In this document: one piece after another, positions 1-12,600 of the stretch
Layout of the letters: each line of letters begins with the position of its first letter
How positions within the stretch are numbered: the stretch's first letter is position 1
Assembly: GCA_018292915.2 (NCBI GenBank)
Contig: JACVVK020000320.1
Span: forward strand, 625,001-689,000
Reading direction: 5' to 3'
Length of the DNA stretch: 64,000 nt
Source of the DNA: Batillaria attramentaria
Taxonomy: Eukaryota > Mollusca > Gastropoda > Batillariidae
The notes under the pieces: model-generated
What the model was told of the DNA's origin: nothing
Seen by the model: only the letters and a program-made list of their open reading frames with translations
Databases searched by the model: none
Made by a program: the position numbers and the translations under genes

Positions 1-1351
1 GTTTCCATTGCTATATTGGGATATCACCCCAGTCTATGCTGAGTTCATGAAATTGCATATTATCGTTAAACTTTTCAAAGAGCATTGAGATTCAGTCCTT
101 GCCACCTGTGCACTTGCTAGTGCTGTTACATGCACGCGTATTTGCCATAAACATTGTGAAAACATCTGCAACGCATTTACGGTGTAAAGCAGTATTTCCG
201 CGGCCATCGCTGATTATACTTCGTTTACCTGCTGCTCTTTGTAATCCTTGTTTACCGTGGCTGTCAGTGCAAACACACCGTAGTGTCCGTTCGTTGGCGT
301 GGTTGTCACTTCGGCAAACGCTGCAGTGCACCATCAGAGCTGAGGCTGCATTTCAGCCCCGGGCCCTACATGTGGTATGTTGCGAACACTCACAAAGTGC
401 CTGCCTCTTCCATGAGAAAAGAAAAGAAAGACATTCTGTCTAAGAAAAGAAAGACATTCTGTCCGAGAGTGTGAAAGTCAGGTTGCATTTTCTTAAAACC
501 CGATTAACAATGTAGACGGTTTGAAGTGAAATATTGCAAGTACACGGGCTCTAGCTTTTGTTGCTGTCTTTCGTTTTGTGCTTGTTGTATCAAGTTTTCC
601 ACGTTAAAGTTTCTTATTTTTTCTTGCGACGAGGGTCAAAATGTGGGGCAGCAATAGGTTACTAGCAGACAATTTCCATCGCCATCTTCAGACATATTAA
701 TTATTACATCTTCAGTCATCATACATATCTTGTTATTAGACTTTCACAACAGGCGAATGTATGTTTTTCTGTGGTGGTTGACAAGCTCATTTACATTCTG
801 TGTGCTACGTGGCCACTCAGCGTGATAATGATATGCACGTGTTGCAAGGTGTTAATATTTGTTATCACGATGTGCCAGCAGGTGTCGGCACTCAGCTTTG
901 ACCTAGTCGAGTCGTCGCCAAAACCTTAAAGCTCTTGGTCGTCTAATTTCTGTTTCTTTTGGCCAGAAAAATTAAGGTCTTTATAGCTATGGGGTTTTTT
1001 CTTTAGCAAACAAAAAAAAAACGAAACAAGCAAAACAAAACAAAGCTGCGAATGTGTCCTAGCTCATCTACATAAATAGTTTCAGCGCCATTCAACCCAT
1101 AATAATTTAATACTGGCAGGGTTTAACTGGGATTCACTTCAGTCAGTTAGCCACAGGACACCGACCAGCGATCAGCACAAGGCACCGGCTCACCCACCGG
1201 GTTGAACGTGCAGTCGCGACGTTACGACGTCCGTCACTCTGTTACACATTCTTGAAACTAAACCGGGTAGGCCGTTATTGTGCACTGATAGACCTTGAAA
1301 ACTATATGTGACTGAAAACATCACTATAGACCGTGTGCAGTCGCAAAGAAG

Positions 1352-1383
<32 letters not shown>

Positions 1384-2134
1384 GTTGTTCCAGGGCTTCA
1401 CATTGATCCTTGTGGGACATCAGTCATAGAGCGATTCATTTTCTAAATGTCCGATGACTTCCTTACCAAGGATCAGTGACAGATGTCATGTCATTTATGC
1501 GCCACATTGGACAATATACAAGACAAAATGTCCCATGCTTTTATTGTCAACCAGGACGTTTTGTCTCGACCTTAACTCTTAAAAGCCCACGCAAGAAATC
1601 TTTAAGTACCTTTTTTGTTATTAACTAGCGTGTAGTCGAACTGTGTTTGATGTCAAATTCAAATACACGTCCGAGGCGCAAAAAAACTTCACTCAGCAAT
1701 TCAGCGCACGCTCCTATCTCAGTCAGTGTGCATGTTAGCGGTAAACAGCTAGCGAAAAGTCAATGCGCCCTGTACTCTGAGCGAGACGGAAAAAAAGACG
1801 TGTCCTTAGAAGGTTTCTACGCTGGGACCGTTTAAAGCGAACAATGGTTTGAAAGGTAAGGTGAGGGTGCACAGGGAGAATTTCAAGACTGCGCCGAGCG
1901 TGCGCTACCCGTATAATTTCCTCTCCCGGTGTCTGTTTGTCGGAGTGTTCGGTTCCGCGTGAGTTCACACAGGAAAACATCAAAGCTGACTTGACCGACG
2001 GAGCATTGAAAGGTTGAGTAATCTTAATGTGATTTGTTTTTCTCTGCTAACCACCGCAAGTTAATTGGAGAGTCTTGAATCTTGTTGTGTGCACTGCAGT
2101 ACTGTGGCACAAAGAGACAGCGATCACGATTAAA

Positions 2135-2175
<41 letters not shown>

Positions 2176-3029
2176 CCTGATCAGTCAGGTTTCGGACGAA
2201 AATGCGAAGTCAGTGGAGCGAAAAACTGTGATCCGACAGTGGTTCATTCGTTCTGTACATACGTAAGTACTGACCCGAGGGCAACTATGGCCCGGTTGTC
2301 GTAACCACTAACCTGTTCGGGACACCCATTTTCCATGCCTGATGCTCTGATTCACAATCGTGTAGGGCTGTCACTTACCTCTAGTGCGTGTCGTTGTGGC
2401 TAATTGGAAAAATAACTATAACTACTTCTTCAGATAGCTAGTTAATTAAATTGTCTTCGTTAGGTAGGTAGGTCGGTAGTGAATCCATTTTTTGTCAGTT
2501 GAAACAAAGTCATGTTTTTTTTATGTCGATGGTAACGGGTAATTATGACTGTACTGTTATTGTCCCGTCTAGTTCTTGGTTCACTCCCCCCCCCCCCCCC
2601 CCCCCCCCCCCCCTCTCTCCCTTCAACAAAGCCTCACAGGGCGAAACAGAAACGAGATGGTCTTATCTGTGACGTGTTTACAATCTGTGCGGACTTATAC
2701 GTGGCTGCAAGTACAATCGAGCAACACAATATTTGCAGAAGACATTTGCAGTAAGAAGTTAGCAGGCGATTGGCTTCAGTGCTGAGCTCAGTGCTTGTCA
2801 CGCATGGCTGCGTTTTCACGACTGAAATATTCAGGAATGTGACTTTCGAGTACGTGACGCATTACAGAATGATGGAGCCATCGTTTTACGACAGGACTGA
2901 AATGTCGGGACGAAAATGTTACAAAAGGCTGGGTCAGATTTTACCGGCAAATTTCATCAGTTTTAGTTTAGCATAGGCCAACCAGGTGAAACAGCGCTTT
3001 ACTTCACAGTCGTAACACAAGGCTGTAAC

Positions 3030-3665
3030 AACATATAGCCCAGGCTATATCAACAGGACGCCAAGAATAATTATTCTCAAGTGTGGTTCTTCTCTGTCAA
3101 AAAACAACTTGCCTATAATTATTATTGTCTTGCAGGGACGGCCATTTCATCGTTCTTCAATGTACATTAGTCATATAGTCTGGGTTCTGTAACCGAGCCC
3201 ATGATCGTCCTGGAATCTAGACCATCACCAGGCAGCCCGGTAGCATCGGTGATGAATAATGTAATCGCCATTGCATCAGAACCCCAGCAGTTCAGTCTAG
3301 GCCATATCACATTGAACCCCGGGCAACACAATGATAATGTAGCCCAGACTGTGTCGATCATCTTTTATCCCAGGCTTTGCCATCACGTAGACCTGGTTGT
3401 ATCATGTTTAGCCCAGACAATGTAGCCCAGGCTATATCATCGTGTAGTAGCTAGACTACGCTATCAGTAATCACTGGCTGTGTCATCACGTAGCCCTGGT
3501 TGTATCATGTAGCCCAGGCTATGCTATGATGGAGTCCCGGTTGTATCATGATGTAACCCAGGTCATAGCATCGTGTATTCCAGGCTACACTATTAATTAG
3601 TCATGAGTGTATCTTCTTGTTGCCCAGTCTATATTACTACGATATAGCCCAAGTCATTCCATCAA
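3030..3665. repeat. Degenerate minisatellite (GTAGCCCAGGCTAT-type)
   Basis: Variants of GTAGCCCAGGCTATATCAT recur roughly every 30-40 bases, for example near 3040, 3340, 3420, 3505 and 3640. Copies differ by many substitutions, so this is an old tandem array. No coding frame runs through it. Confidence 0.7.
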
Positions 3666-3949
3666 GCAGCGCTGACAAGACAGTGACGCTTTTTGTTTTT
3701 TTGCTTAGGGCCTTATCTGGGACACCGCCTTAATTAATTCTGTTCCTCCATCAATCAACTGCCATCAAACCCAGTCAGTTTAATTTGTTACCTGATAAAT
3801 ATAGGTACACAGGCGTGACCTATAACATAACCACACACAGATAAATATATACACTGTATTCATGTGGTTATATTGACACTTAGTTCTTGCCAGAGAGTGT
3901 TGTTGTTGTTGTTGTTTGTTGTTGTTGTTGTGCGTGCGTGCGTGCGTGC

Positions 3950-3996
<47 letters not shown>

Positions 3997-4779
3997 GGGG
4001 CGTGGTTAGGGGAGAGTGCTGCCCGAGATACGGCCAGATTAGCCATAAAATATTTCAGTCGACAAGCAAATGTTCAGCTGTTTCGTCTGTTTTGGATAAG
4101 AGATGGTCTGTTTGTGAGAACAACACAACCTGTCGTATTTTTTTCCATCGAGTTTTCGTTTCGCTCAGTGCAACGTACTTGATGAACAGTGCACTGGGGC
4201 ACACAAACATGCACACTAATGTCAAACAATCTTTCATCTCATTTCCTACTCATGAATAACAGACAGTTCATAACCACGTCAACCTCCTCCTCACACCAGA
4301 CGTGTACCTCCGAATCAGTTGTACGTCACTGTGTGTGAACGCTGACCATACACGTACATTGTCGACAGCAAAACTAGTCAAGTTTCCTGACACTTTTGAA
4401 GGTGCGGTCCGCCAGATTGTTCTCCATCATGTATCCACGAGAGACTTGCACTAGCAGTGGTGCACGCGTCATTTGATGGATGGAGGTACAAGCAGCTTGT
4501 GATGTGTAGCGACGCCCTGTAGTGATGACACAATGGCTTACTGAGTGTGTGTCATCACTTGTAATTGTGTCCGTGTCCCGTTACAGGATGCAAGTCAATT
4601 TCAGGATAGGTACACGTCCATCATCACCACTGACGTTGATGTTTGGTAAAACGTAACATTTCTGAGGAGAGACAGAAGAGTGGGTGGGTGTTTGAAGTCC
4701 TCCTCCTCTCTCCCTGCCCAATACATAGACGGTATCAAAAACGGTGCGACGAGAAAAAGCCAGCAGACATTTTTGGACC

Positions 4780-4880
4780 AAGTCGGGACTGGAACTCACG
4801 ACTCGAGCATTGAAATTGTGAGGGACAGAAGGGTAGGTAGGTGGGTGTTTGGGAGTTTAACTTCCTTTTCCACCACGTAA
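4780..4880 (-). repeat. Old SINE fragments
   Basis: The stretch contains CACGACTCGAGCATTG and TTTCCACCACGTAAG. These are reverse-strand relics of the tRNA-derived SINE found intact at 31330-31498. The A-box half and the tail half are both recognisable but eroded. Confidence 0.55.
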
Positions 4881-5381
4881 GGGAGAGACAGAAACGTAAG
4901 CAAATAAACAGATAAATAAATAAGTATATCCTGTTAGTGATGAAGCGAAATGTTACTCGGATGTTAATCTGAGGCGCGCTAGGTTCCTGACTCTAAAGAT
5001 ATACCACGAGCAACAGAAAACAGAATGTCTAGGAAACCAGGCAGGTGGGTTATGTTCTCAAAAACATGTAATGCGAAAATCTCATGGTACAGCCCGGAAC
5101 ATAGAGCATTCACAGACATGTTGTAGAATGAGATACATGTACTGGAATTATTCCGGATCACTTTAGCAGTGGACAACAAACAAGTTTCCGCGCCATGTGT
5201 AGATCCTGTTTTCATGTGACGTTCGTGGGCGTCCAGTTACCGTCAGTTTCCGCATGACTGGCCTCAGTGTCACGGATGAATGACCATGTGTAAAGTAACC
5301 GGAGCAGTGCTAGTCACAGACTAAAGTTACTGGCTTCTGGTATTGTACGCTTCTGATATCAACTCTGTTTTCATCTCCATG

Positions 5382-5440
<59 letters not shown>

Positions 5441-5689
5441 AGTATGTGTTACACACCTAATGTGACAACTAGATCTTAAACTAAGGCAATTAATTGTCAG
5501 TACAGAGGATGAACATGTTTGGACAGAATTTTCAAAGTTTTAGGATGGTTAATTTTTCATCATGTGTGTTCCATGACAATTCATCTTTTACGGCGGCGGT
5601 TCTGTTTCCGCCATGTGCTGCAACAAGCGATCTTGAAATCTGATATGAATGTTCATTCCTGTGTTTTCTGGTTTCCAGGTCTATAGCGA

Positions 5690-6300
5690 CTGGAATAACC
5701 ACGTGATGAAGAGATCAGAGTGGAACCACTGAGACACGCAACGGCAGTGATGAGATGAATGTAGTGGAACTGCTGGAACATAATTATCATTTGATAGGAG
5801 TGTAGTAACATTGATGGAACACACCACCTCATGAGGTGTATTATCGTGGAGCAGGAGTGTAGTGTAGTCGATGGAACACACTACGTCAGGGATGAGGAAA
5901 ATTTAGTGGAACTGCTGGAACATGCCATTTCACTGGAGTGTAGTGCCATTGGCGGAACACCCTACATGATGAGATGGATGTAGTGGAACTGCTGGAACAC
6001 GTCAGTTGTCAAAAGTGTAGTGTCGTCGACGAAACACAACATGCGATGAGGAGCATTAAGTGACACCGCTGGAACACGTAGTTTGACAGAAGTGTAGTGT
6101 GTCGACAAGAAACACTTCGTGACAAGGAACATTTAACAGAATTGTAGCCTACTGTCGTCGACGAAACTGACGCTGATCAGGAGAATAAAGTGGATCTACT
6201 TGGGCACGTTGTTTGAGAAGAAAGCAGTGTCATCGACGAAACACACTACGTGATGAGAAGAATCTAGATAAAATTCTCATTTGAGCATAAGAGTAGTCTT
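5690..6300. repeat. Degenerate tandem array directly upstream of the receptor gene
   Basis: Two motifs alternate through about 600 bases: GTGGAACTGCTGGAACA (near 5766, 5907, 5978, 6068) and AGTGTAGT followed by GTCGACGAAACAC. The spacing of about 70-140 bases is irregular. The array stops about 50 bases before the start codon of the GPCR gene, so it lies in its 5' UTR or core promoter. Confidence 0.65.
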
Positions 6301-6352
6301 ATCAGCGGAACTCACTAGGTGAGTCGAGTAAAACCCATTGTAAACAAAGAAA

Positions 6353-8704
6353 ATGGCGACCACAGATCACGGAAACTTGAACCATTCTCACAAAACTTTG
6401 GTGGAACTCAACGACGCCATTGCCCATGAACTGGTGCCCGCCATGATATATGTCGGCATCCTGATGGTGCTCGGTGTGCTGGGCAACCTTGTCGTCTGCT
6501 TTATCTTCACCTTCCGGCTGCGCATGGGCACTCAGCACTTCCTGATCGTGTGCCTGGCTGTGTTCGACCTGCTGAGCTGTTTCATCGCCATGCCGACGGA
6601 AATCGTTGACATGCGCTTCTTCCTGATGTTTAAGGACGAGTTCGCATGTCGTCTGCTACGTTTCGTCAACTCCTATTGCGCCTTCGCCTCCATTTTGACC
6701 CTGGTCGTCATCGCTGTTGACAGGTGACGTCATCACTGAGTCTTTTTCATACCGCATAACCGTTTTAAATGCCATGTTTTGACCAAAAAAGTCTATCTTG
6801 TTGAATTAAGAGCTGCCTTCAGAGGGGAGTTTGTAGATTTGTTCGTTTAAATTTGTTTGCTTGTTTTAATTGTCGATGTCACACAGTGATAAACTAGACT
6901 TAGTAGGACTGCCGGGTCTTTTCAGTCTTAAGTTCACACTGTCGATATTCAGTCCAAGTTTACGTGCTTTCTTTAACGTTTGTGGTTTACTTTCTCATGC
7001 AGATTCAGAAAGGTTTGTCACCCCTTGAAACGCCAGATGACGCTGCGTCACGTCAAGATGGCGCTGGTGGCGGTCCTGCTGGTAGCCCTAGTGTTCGCCC
7101 TCCCCGCCGCAGTATTGTACGGCATTAGGACCACGGAGACTGCGGAACCTGATATATACGGTCACGACTGTTCCACAAACGACCAGGTCAAGGACACTTT
7201 GTTCCCTCTGGTTTACAACAGCGTTCTTTTCATCGCTTTTCTTATTCTTCTGGTCACGCTGAGCGTTCTGTACTTCCGGATCTGGCGCGAGATGAAGCGA
7301 CACAGTCGATACATGGCCCGAAACTCCGACGCAGCAAGTATTTCTGTGAAAGGGTTTTCCCAAACCGAGTCATCGTCTGGGAGCGGAGGACACCATCGCG
7401 TGTCTTTTGACCAATCTTCGCCGCGGTCCGACGCCGAATCAAACAACGCATCTTTCTTTCCTGCGGGCAGCCAATCAAGCGACGACGTTCCGACAGAACA
7501 AAACACAAGAAGGTCAGGCGGTTGCGTCGGAGCAGCGAGAACAAGCTGGTCGGACACTTACAGACAAACCTCCGCTAATGCTGATGAGGATTCAAACTAT
7601 TCTGGCGGGAGTCAGATCACGTATTGCGAAACAGAACATGGAAACGGCACACACCATGCTGTTCAGAGTGTGTCAGGGGATGATAAAGATGATGTTCGGC
7701 ATCAAGGTACTCACGTAGAACGGGAGACTGGTGATAGGCAGCTGGGGGAGTCTAGCGTTGACAGTGATGTGTTTTTGCCGACTGAGAATGGAGACGTGAA
7801 TCAACATCAGTTGGACCCCGACACTCATACTCTCTCCAGTGATTTACATCCCCAAGCGGAAGACACGGAAAACAACCCCACTGTAGCGCAGAGCTCATCA
7901 AATCTCCGTGCAGAGAGCGAGAGTGCAGAGGATCACAGTTCCCACACAACAGAGGATCACAGTCCCCACACATACCAATCAGGTGGAAATGTACAGTGTG
8001 ACGATGACTGTACAAAAGATTCTCTGAGAGAAAATGGCCCATCTCTCTGTGACAGTCGCTGTGAGTGTGAGGAACATCTCCATGAAACGGTAGTTCGAAA
8101 AAATCACACATGCAAACACTGCACACCTGACTGTAGTATTGGTAAATCCGCAAGAGCGGAGGAACATCGCGCGAGCAACGGTTCGTGTTCGTCTGTGCAA
8201 GAAGGTGGACATGAAGACAAGCCTAGAGTGAAAAGCGTGGTAAGCTGGAGTAGGTCAACAGACCGGATTTCTAGCCTCACAGACACAGAAGGAGACAGAC
8301 ACACGGACATCACACACCCGAACAACCACCACACAAACAGTGGGAAGACTACAGCACGAACGAAGCGCTCACTCAAACAGTCGCTGTCGGTGTCCGAGGT
8401 GAAGAACACGAAGGCGACAATCATCGCTTTTTCTGTCACAGTTGTCTTCTTCCTCAGCTTCGTCCCTCATCTGTCGCTCATCACAGCACGAATTATTCGT
8501 GAGGACTTTGACAGGACGTTGCGAGGGGCGGCGCTCGTTTTGTACAACATCTTCCTTAGGTCGTATTTCGTCAACTCCGCCTCCAACCCCATCATATACG
8601 GCGTGCTCAACACGAGGTTCCGAGCCGAGTGCTGGAGACTTCTTCGGGAACTGGTCACGTGCACGAGACATCCCGCGCCTCCTGTTGTGTCCGATACTGC
8701 ATAG
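6353..8704 (+). CDS. Class A (rhodopsin-type) GPCR, orphan, long third intracellular loop
   Basis: CDS is join(6353..6723, 7003..8704), 690 aa. The single intron has GT..AG ends and splits the Arg codon of the E/DRY-type motif. The ATG at 6353 has a good context (AAAATGG) and leaves a short N-terminus. Seven membrane helices are visible: TM1 about 29-52, TM2 64-86, TM3 from the conserved Cys 25 residues before the Arg to about 123, TM4 140-164, TM5 190-218, TM6 595-620, TM7 633-656. The DRY motif reads DRF. TM7 ends with NPIIY at 652-656 and is followed by helix 8. The third loop is about 370 residues, Ser/Thr/Asp/His-rich and probably disordered. The ligand is unknown; the layout resembles peptide receptors. 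TM7 shares an RSY..(N/S).NP..Y pattern with the three minus-strand receptors, but the intron position differs, so it is a distant relative. Confidence 0.9.
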
Positions 8705-9983
8705 GTACTTTCCCGCTTTAAAGCTGAGTGTAATCCGTCTAGTCTAAGCCAGACATACTCCACCCTCACATGCTAGATTTACCCCCGAGCTGCAAACACT
8801 CCACTAAAGAAACAAGTCGTTTGTCTGCATGTAGCTTAGATTAGAGGGACTACATAAAGGGGAAGTACAACGGTGTGTTTAGAACGCTTGTTACACCGGC
8901 GGCGTGCCAGAGAAAGATCACTCATAGATCACAGTAGCAAAATGTCCAACAACACGCCAAGGGAAGTCGGTACAACCCCAGAAACATTTGAATTCATTTT
9001 CTTTAACTTAAAATCACTCTAAGCGTGAGTGTTTTCAGCCTCAGTGTTGGTATTCTGACCGACACATAGTTGGCCTGGTTGTTTATGTCCACTTTGGACG
9101 TCTCAGTTTTTCTACCGCGGGAGGGTGCTGTCAAAGACAGGTCAGCGAGGTAAATTATTACAAAGTCGTTGTCTGAGGGTTGTTTAATGTTACGAGTATG
9201 CGAGTGGGGTTGCAGCCTGCAGTTATGTTTAGGAAGCTGCCATCTGACGTACGGGTTCGCACTTGCTGACATGCAGTAGTGGACATGTGTTTGGGATGGT
9301 AGTTATGATCCCAGTCACATATGCTTGATGCGTATAATAAGAAATGTCACCTACCATACGGGGTGATTGTTTCCTTGCAAGCCTAGCTAGGCTATTGTCG
9401 GTATCTTGTGCCGCCTCTTGTCCCAGGTTGGTCGTGCCCGATCAGGAGTGAGCTTGGCTAAGAAGTTTCGTGTCAGTGAAAATCATGGCCAATGTAACGA
9501 AGCTCAGAACCATTAAAAAACTATCGGGAAACGAAGTGTCTTCAAGAGTTTGTATCTGCCGTGGTGTGCTGGTAGTGCAGCACATGTTGTTGGTTCATTG
9601 CACCCGCGGTTCCAACGCCCCGTGCATTGACTCTTGAGCTATCAGGGCCCCTACGTGGCCGGGTTATATGTAAGGTTAAATCAAAATATAGAGGAGTATA
9701 ACAATGTGATTGTGTCTTCAGCATCAACTGTATTTGTCATTTTGTATTTTCTTTTTCTGCATCCGAAGTGTATAAGCATTGTAGTAGTGTTAAGCAGACA
9801 TCATTTGTTAGGAAAGTCTGATTTGTATGAGGCCAGCCCCTGCCGGCCTGTGTATCACTGAATCAAAATGAATCTCAGTGTTCTTACTGGTGCTTTTAAC
9901 ACTTACTGCCTGCTACATATTTATTTTAAGCTGTCATTGATTTCGGTGTTTGATATTCTGTCAGATCTATGGAATGCGCAGCG

Positions 9984-10034
<51 letters not shown>

Positions 10035-10069
10035 AGTGTGTGTGTGTGTGTGTCACGGTGTGTGTGTGT

Positions 10070-10118
<49 letters not shown>

Positions 10119-10527
10119 GGGGGGGGGGGTGCGGTTGTGTGCTGTGAATGGATGTATTGTTGGAGACAAGTACGAAAAAGTGATCGTGAGAATGTAAGGT
10201 GTTAGCGGTGCATGGGAGATAACTACGATATTGAACTTTTTAATTTGCAGTTCTATCTCCTGAAAATAAAAACGTACACTGAAGTATGAATAATTATATT
10301 CACTACAGTCTTTGTTCAGACTTTTCCTTGACCCCCCCCCCCCACCCACCCACTGCACACACACACACACACACACTGGCACGCACACGCACTCAGACAC
10401 TGACGCACGTCCGCCCGGCGGGGCACACACACACACACACACACTGGCACGCACACGCACTCAGACACATACACTGACGCACGTCCGCCCGGCGGGGCAC
10501 ACACACACACACACACACACGCACACT

Positions 10528-10567
<40 letters not shown>

Positions 10568-10623
10568 GGCCGTCACTGGCACACACACACACCGGCACAC
10601 CGTCACTGGCACACACACACACA

Positions 10624-10662
<39 letters not shown>

Positions 10663-12600
10663 GCACGCACGCACACGCACACTGACACACCGGACAGAGC
10701 TGAGCAACGCGGCAACACTGACTGACCGTCTTCGGCAGCAGTCACGGTAGCTCAATTGAAAAGAAAGTTTTTTTTTTTTTTTTTTTTTACTGATCACTGA
10801 ACTTGATGGGGGACGAATCAGCACTGACGTGCTTTTTGCAGGCCACTCAGTCTCGGCGAAGGTGGATTTCTCGGGGTCGGTCCTATCAGTACTGGCCGGA
10901 TATGGCACAGAGGCCGGGACGGACTCGACTCGAAGACACTGGGACGGGTGAGTCAGTGACTGGCCGGGGACGGAGGGGTGGCCGGGGTCAGTACGGCCGG
11001 ATGGTGGTTGGTTTACACTGATGGTGTCCTTTTCCACCACATAAAGATAGTGACATCAGAGACGGTTCAACGACTCCGTCAGTGACGCGGGGTGCCAGTG
11101 ACTGAAAACGGAAGAACAATTTCACTGTTTCGAGTAACTAGCGGAGTCACTCAAGTCCGCCGCGGGCAGTCCGGCTTCACTGAGTCGAACTTAGTGCACG
11201 ACCTCACTGAGCATTCAAACCGGCCGTCACGGTCGAACTCATCGACGCCGTCTCCTCTGCTTAAGTTAATATAGTTTGAAGTCGACTGGTGAAATCATGT
11301 TGTGAAAGTGTATGTACTGTCGGGTTTTGGTGTAAGGCGACGCACTGGCAACTCTATCACTGATGATTGATGACACAATGGGTTCAGTGTGTCAGTCATC
11401 ACTCAAGTTGTAATTGTGTCCGTCCGCTTCCCGCTTCCAGGTCAAAACAGTCAGTTCACTGACCAGGATGGCGGCCGGGTACATCGGCGTCCATCGCCGC
11501 TGATCAGTCATCACCACCACCGTGACCGCCGTGACCTGACCCGCGCCGGCCTGACCGCTGGCTGACGTACGTGGGATTTAGGCACGGTGGAACGTGAGGG
11601 CTTAGCCTCGGTACGTGACATTTTTGAGGGAAGGCAGAAATATAGTAGGCAAAATACATACCTACATAAATGAATAAAAACTGCTGTCTGAAGAATTTCA
11701 AGTAACCCTAACCATAGATTGTGAGAAGACCGTGACTGACTACAGCGGCACCGGCGGCCGCGCGGCCGGCGGCGGCCGCACTGGCGACTGAACTATAAGC
11801 GCCGCTCACACAAAAATCCCTGTTAGAGTCGAAGGCCAAATCCAATACTACCACAGATCTCTCTCGCAAAAGAAAACTGTGGTAGAATTTGGTGCGACCT
11901 TTGCCAAGGGATCCTATTCGGTACAGTGAACGCAGCTAATACGTATCTCATCATCGTCGTCTGCCACCGTATGGGACACAACTCCCGTACTAAAAAGCCC
12001 TGTTCATTTGGAGTGATGCCCCTTGATCCCTGATTGTGATCGCCACTACTCATATCAAGCCAGCTCTTCTTTCGTCTCGTGTACTACGTCTACGATCTGC
12101 ATTTCTGCTTGTGCAGTGTGTTATGCTTCATTGAGCTTGGTCGGTGATATGTAAGTCCACGCGTAAATCGCTCTCTCTCTCTCTCAGATTGATAGAGTTC
12201 ACCAAGGACATTTATCTACACATCCTACAGCGAGAGCCAATAACACAAGTACACTTTTCCCTAAAAGCTGCACTTAACTAATACCATAGTTAACCAGAAA
12301 CCTTAGTCAATCTGATTGAGAAAAAGATACCAAAGCAGAGAACAGCTGAAAAAGAAATAATTATGATCACCAGTACACCCCAGTTTTGCCCCTGATCTAA
12401 ATGGCAGCACAAACTCCAGTCCTTACTTCAATTTCAACCACACTCTGGTACTAACTCTTGTAATGTCAAGCTTAAATACTTAAGGAATGGCAGCCTTTTA
12501 CAAAATGAGTATGATAGCAGGATTGCTATGCCCACTGACTGTACAAACTTGCTTACTGTCACTTTTTTAGTACACAGGACTGAAGTGCTGTGTGGTAACC
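8705..12600. other. Intergenic region, repeat-rich
   Basis: No gene is supported. The region holds TG tracts at 9987-10122, a G run at about 10116-10128, the CA minisatellite at 10358-10690, a T run near 10770-10789, and a GC-rich stretch at 10850-11790 with repeated short CACTGAC and CGGCCGG motifs. The end nearest KICS2 (about 12250-12600) should carry its promoter; I see no convincing TATA box. Confidence 0.55.
10358..10690. repeat. CA-rich minisatellite with a GC-rich module
   Basis: A module of about 65 bases, with CTGGCACGCACACGCACTC and CGTCCGCCCGGCGGGG separated by CA runs, occurs twice (about 10375-10435 and 10443-10500). It then decays into CA tracts interrupted by CCGTCACTGG. The long frames across it are products of the repeat and not genes. 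Confidence 0.8.

Larger units (their letters stand above)
1..5680. other. Intergenic region with microsatellites, no gene recognised
   Basis: I see no reading frame here with family resemblance or believable splice structure. The content is low-complexity and repeat sequence: CA at about 2143-2173, a C homopolymer at 2587-2613, mixed GTT/TGCG/TG tracts at 3900-3995 and TG at about 5392-5440. The stretch 4506-4665 has a diverged relative at 11335-11520, both containing a short inverted motif around GATGACACAATGG. Non-coding 5' exons of the downstream receptor could lie here, because a polypyrimidine-AG sequence occurs near 5660-5678, but nothing proves it. Confidence 0.6.

Noticed and set aside
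7213..8671. Antisense frames of about 100 residues over the plus-strand receptor
   Set aside because: They are shadows of its GC-balanced loop exon; no splice or domain support.
9868..10745. Several long frames on both strands reading Cys-Val or His-Thr repeats
   Set aside because: They are translations of TG/CA microsatellites and the minisatellite, with no other content.
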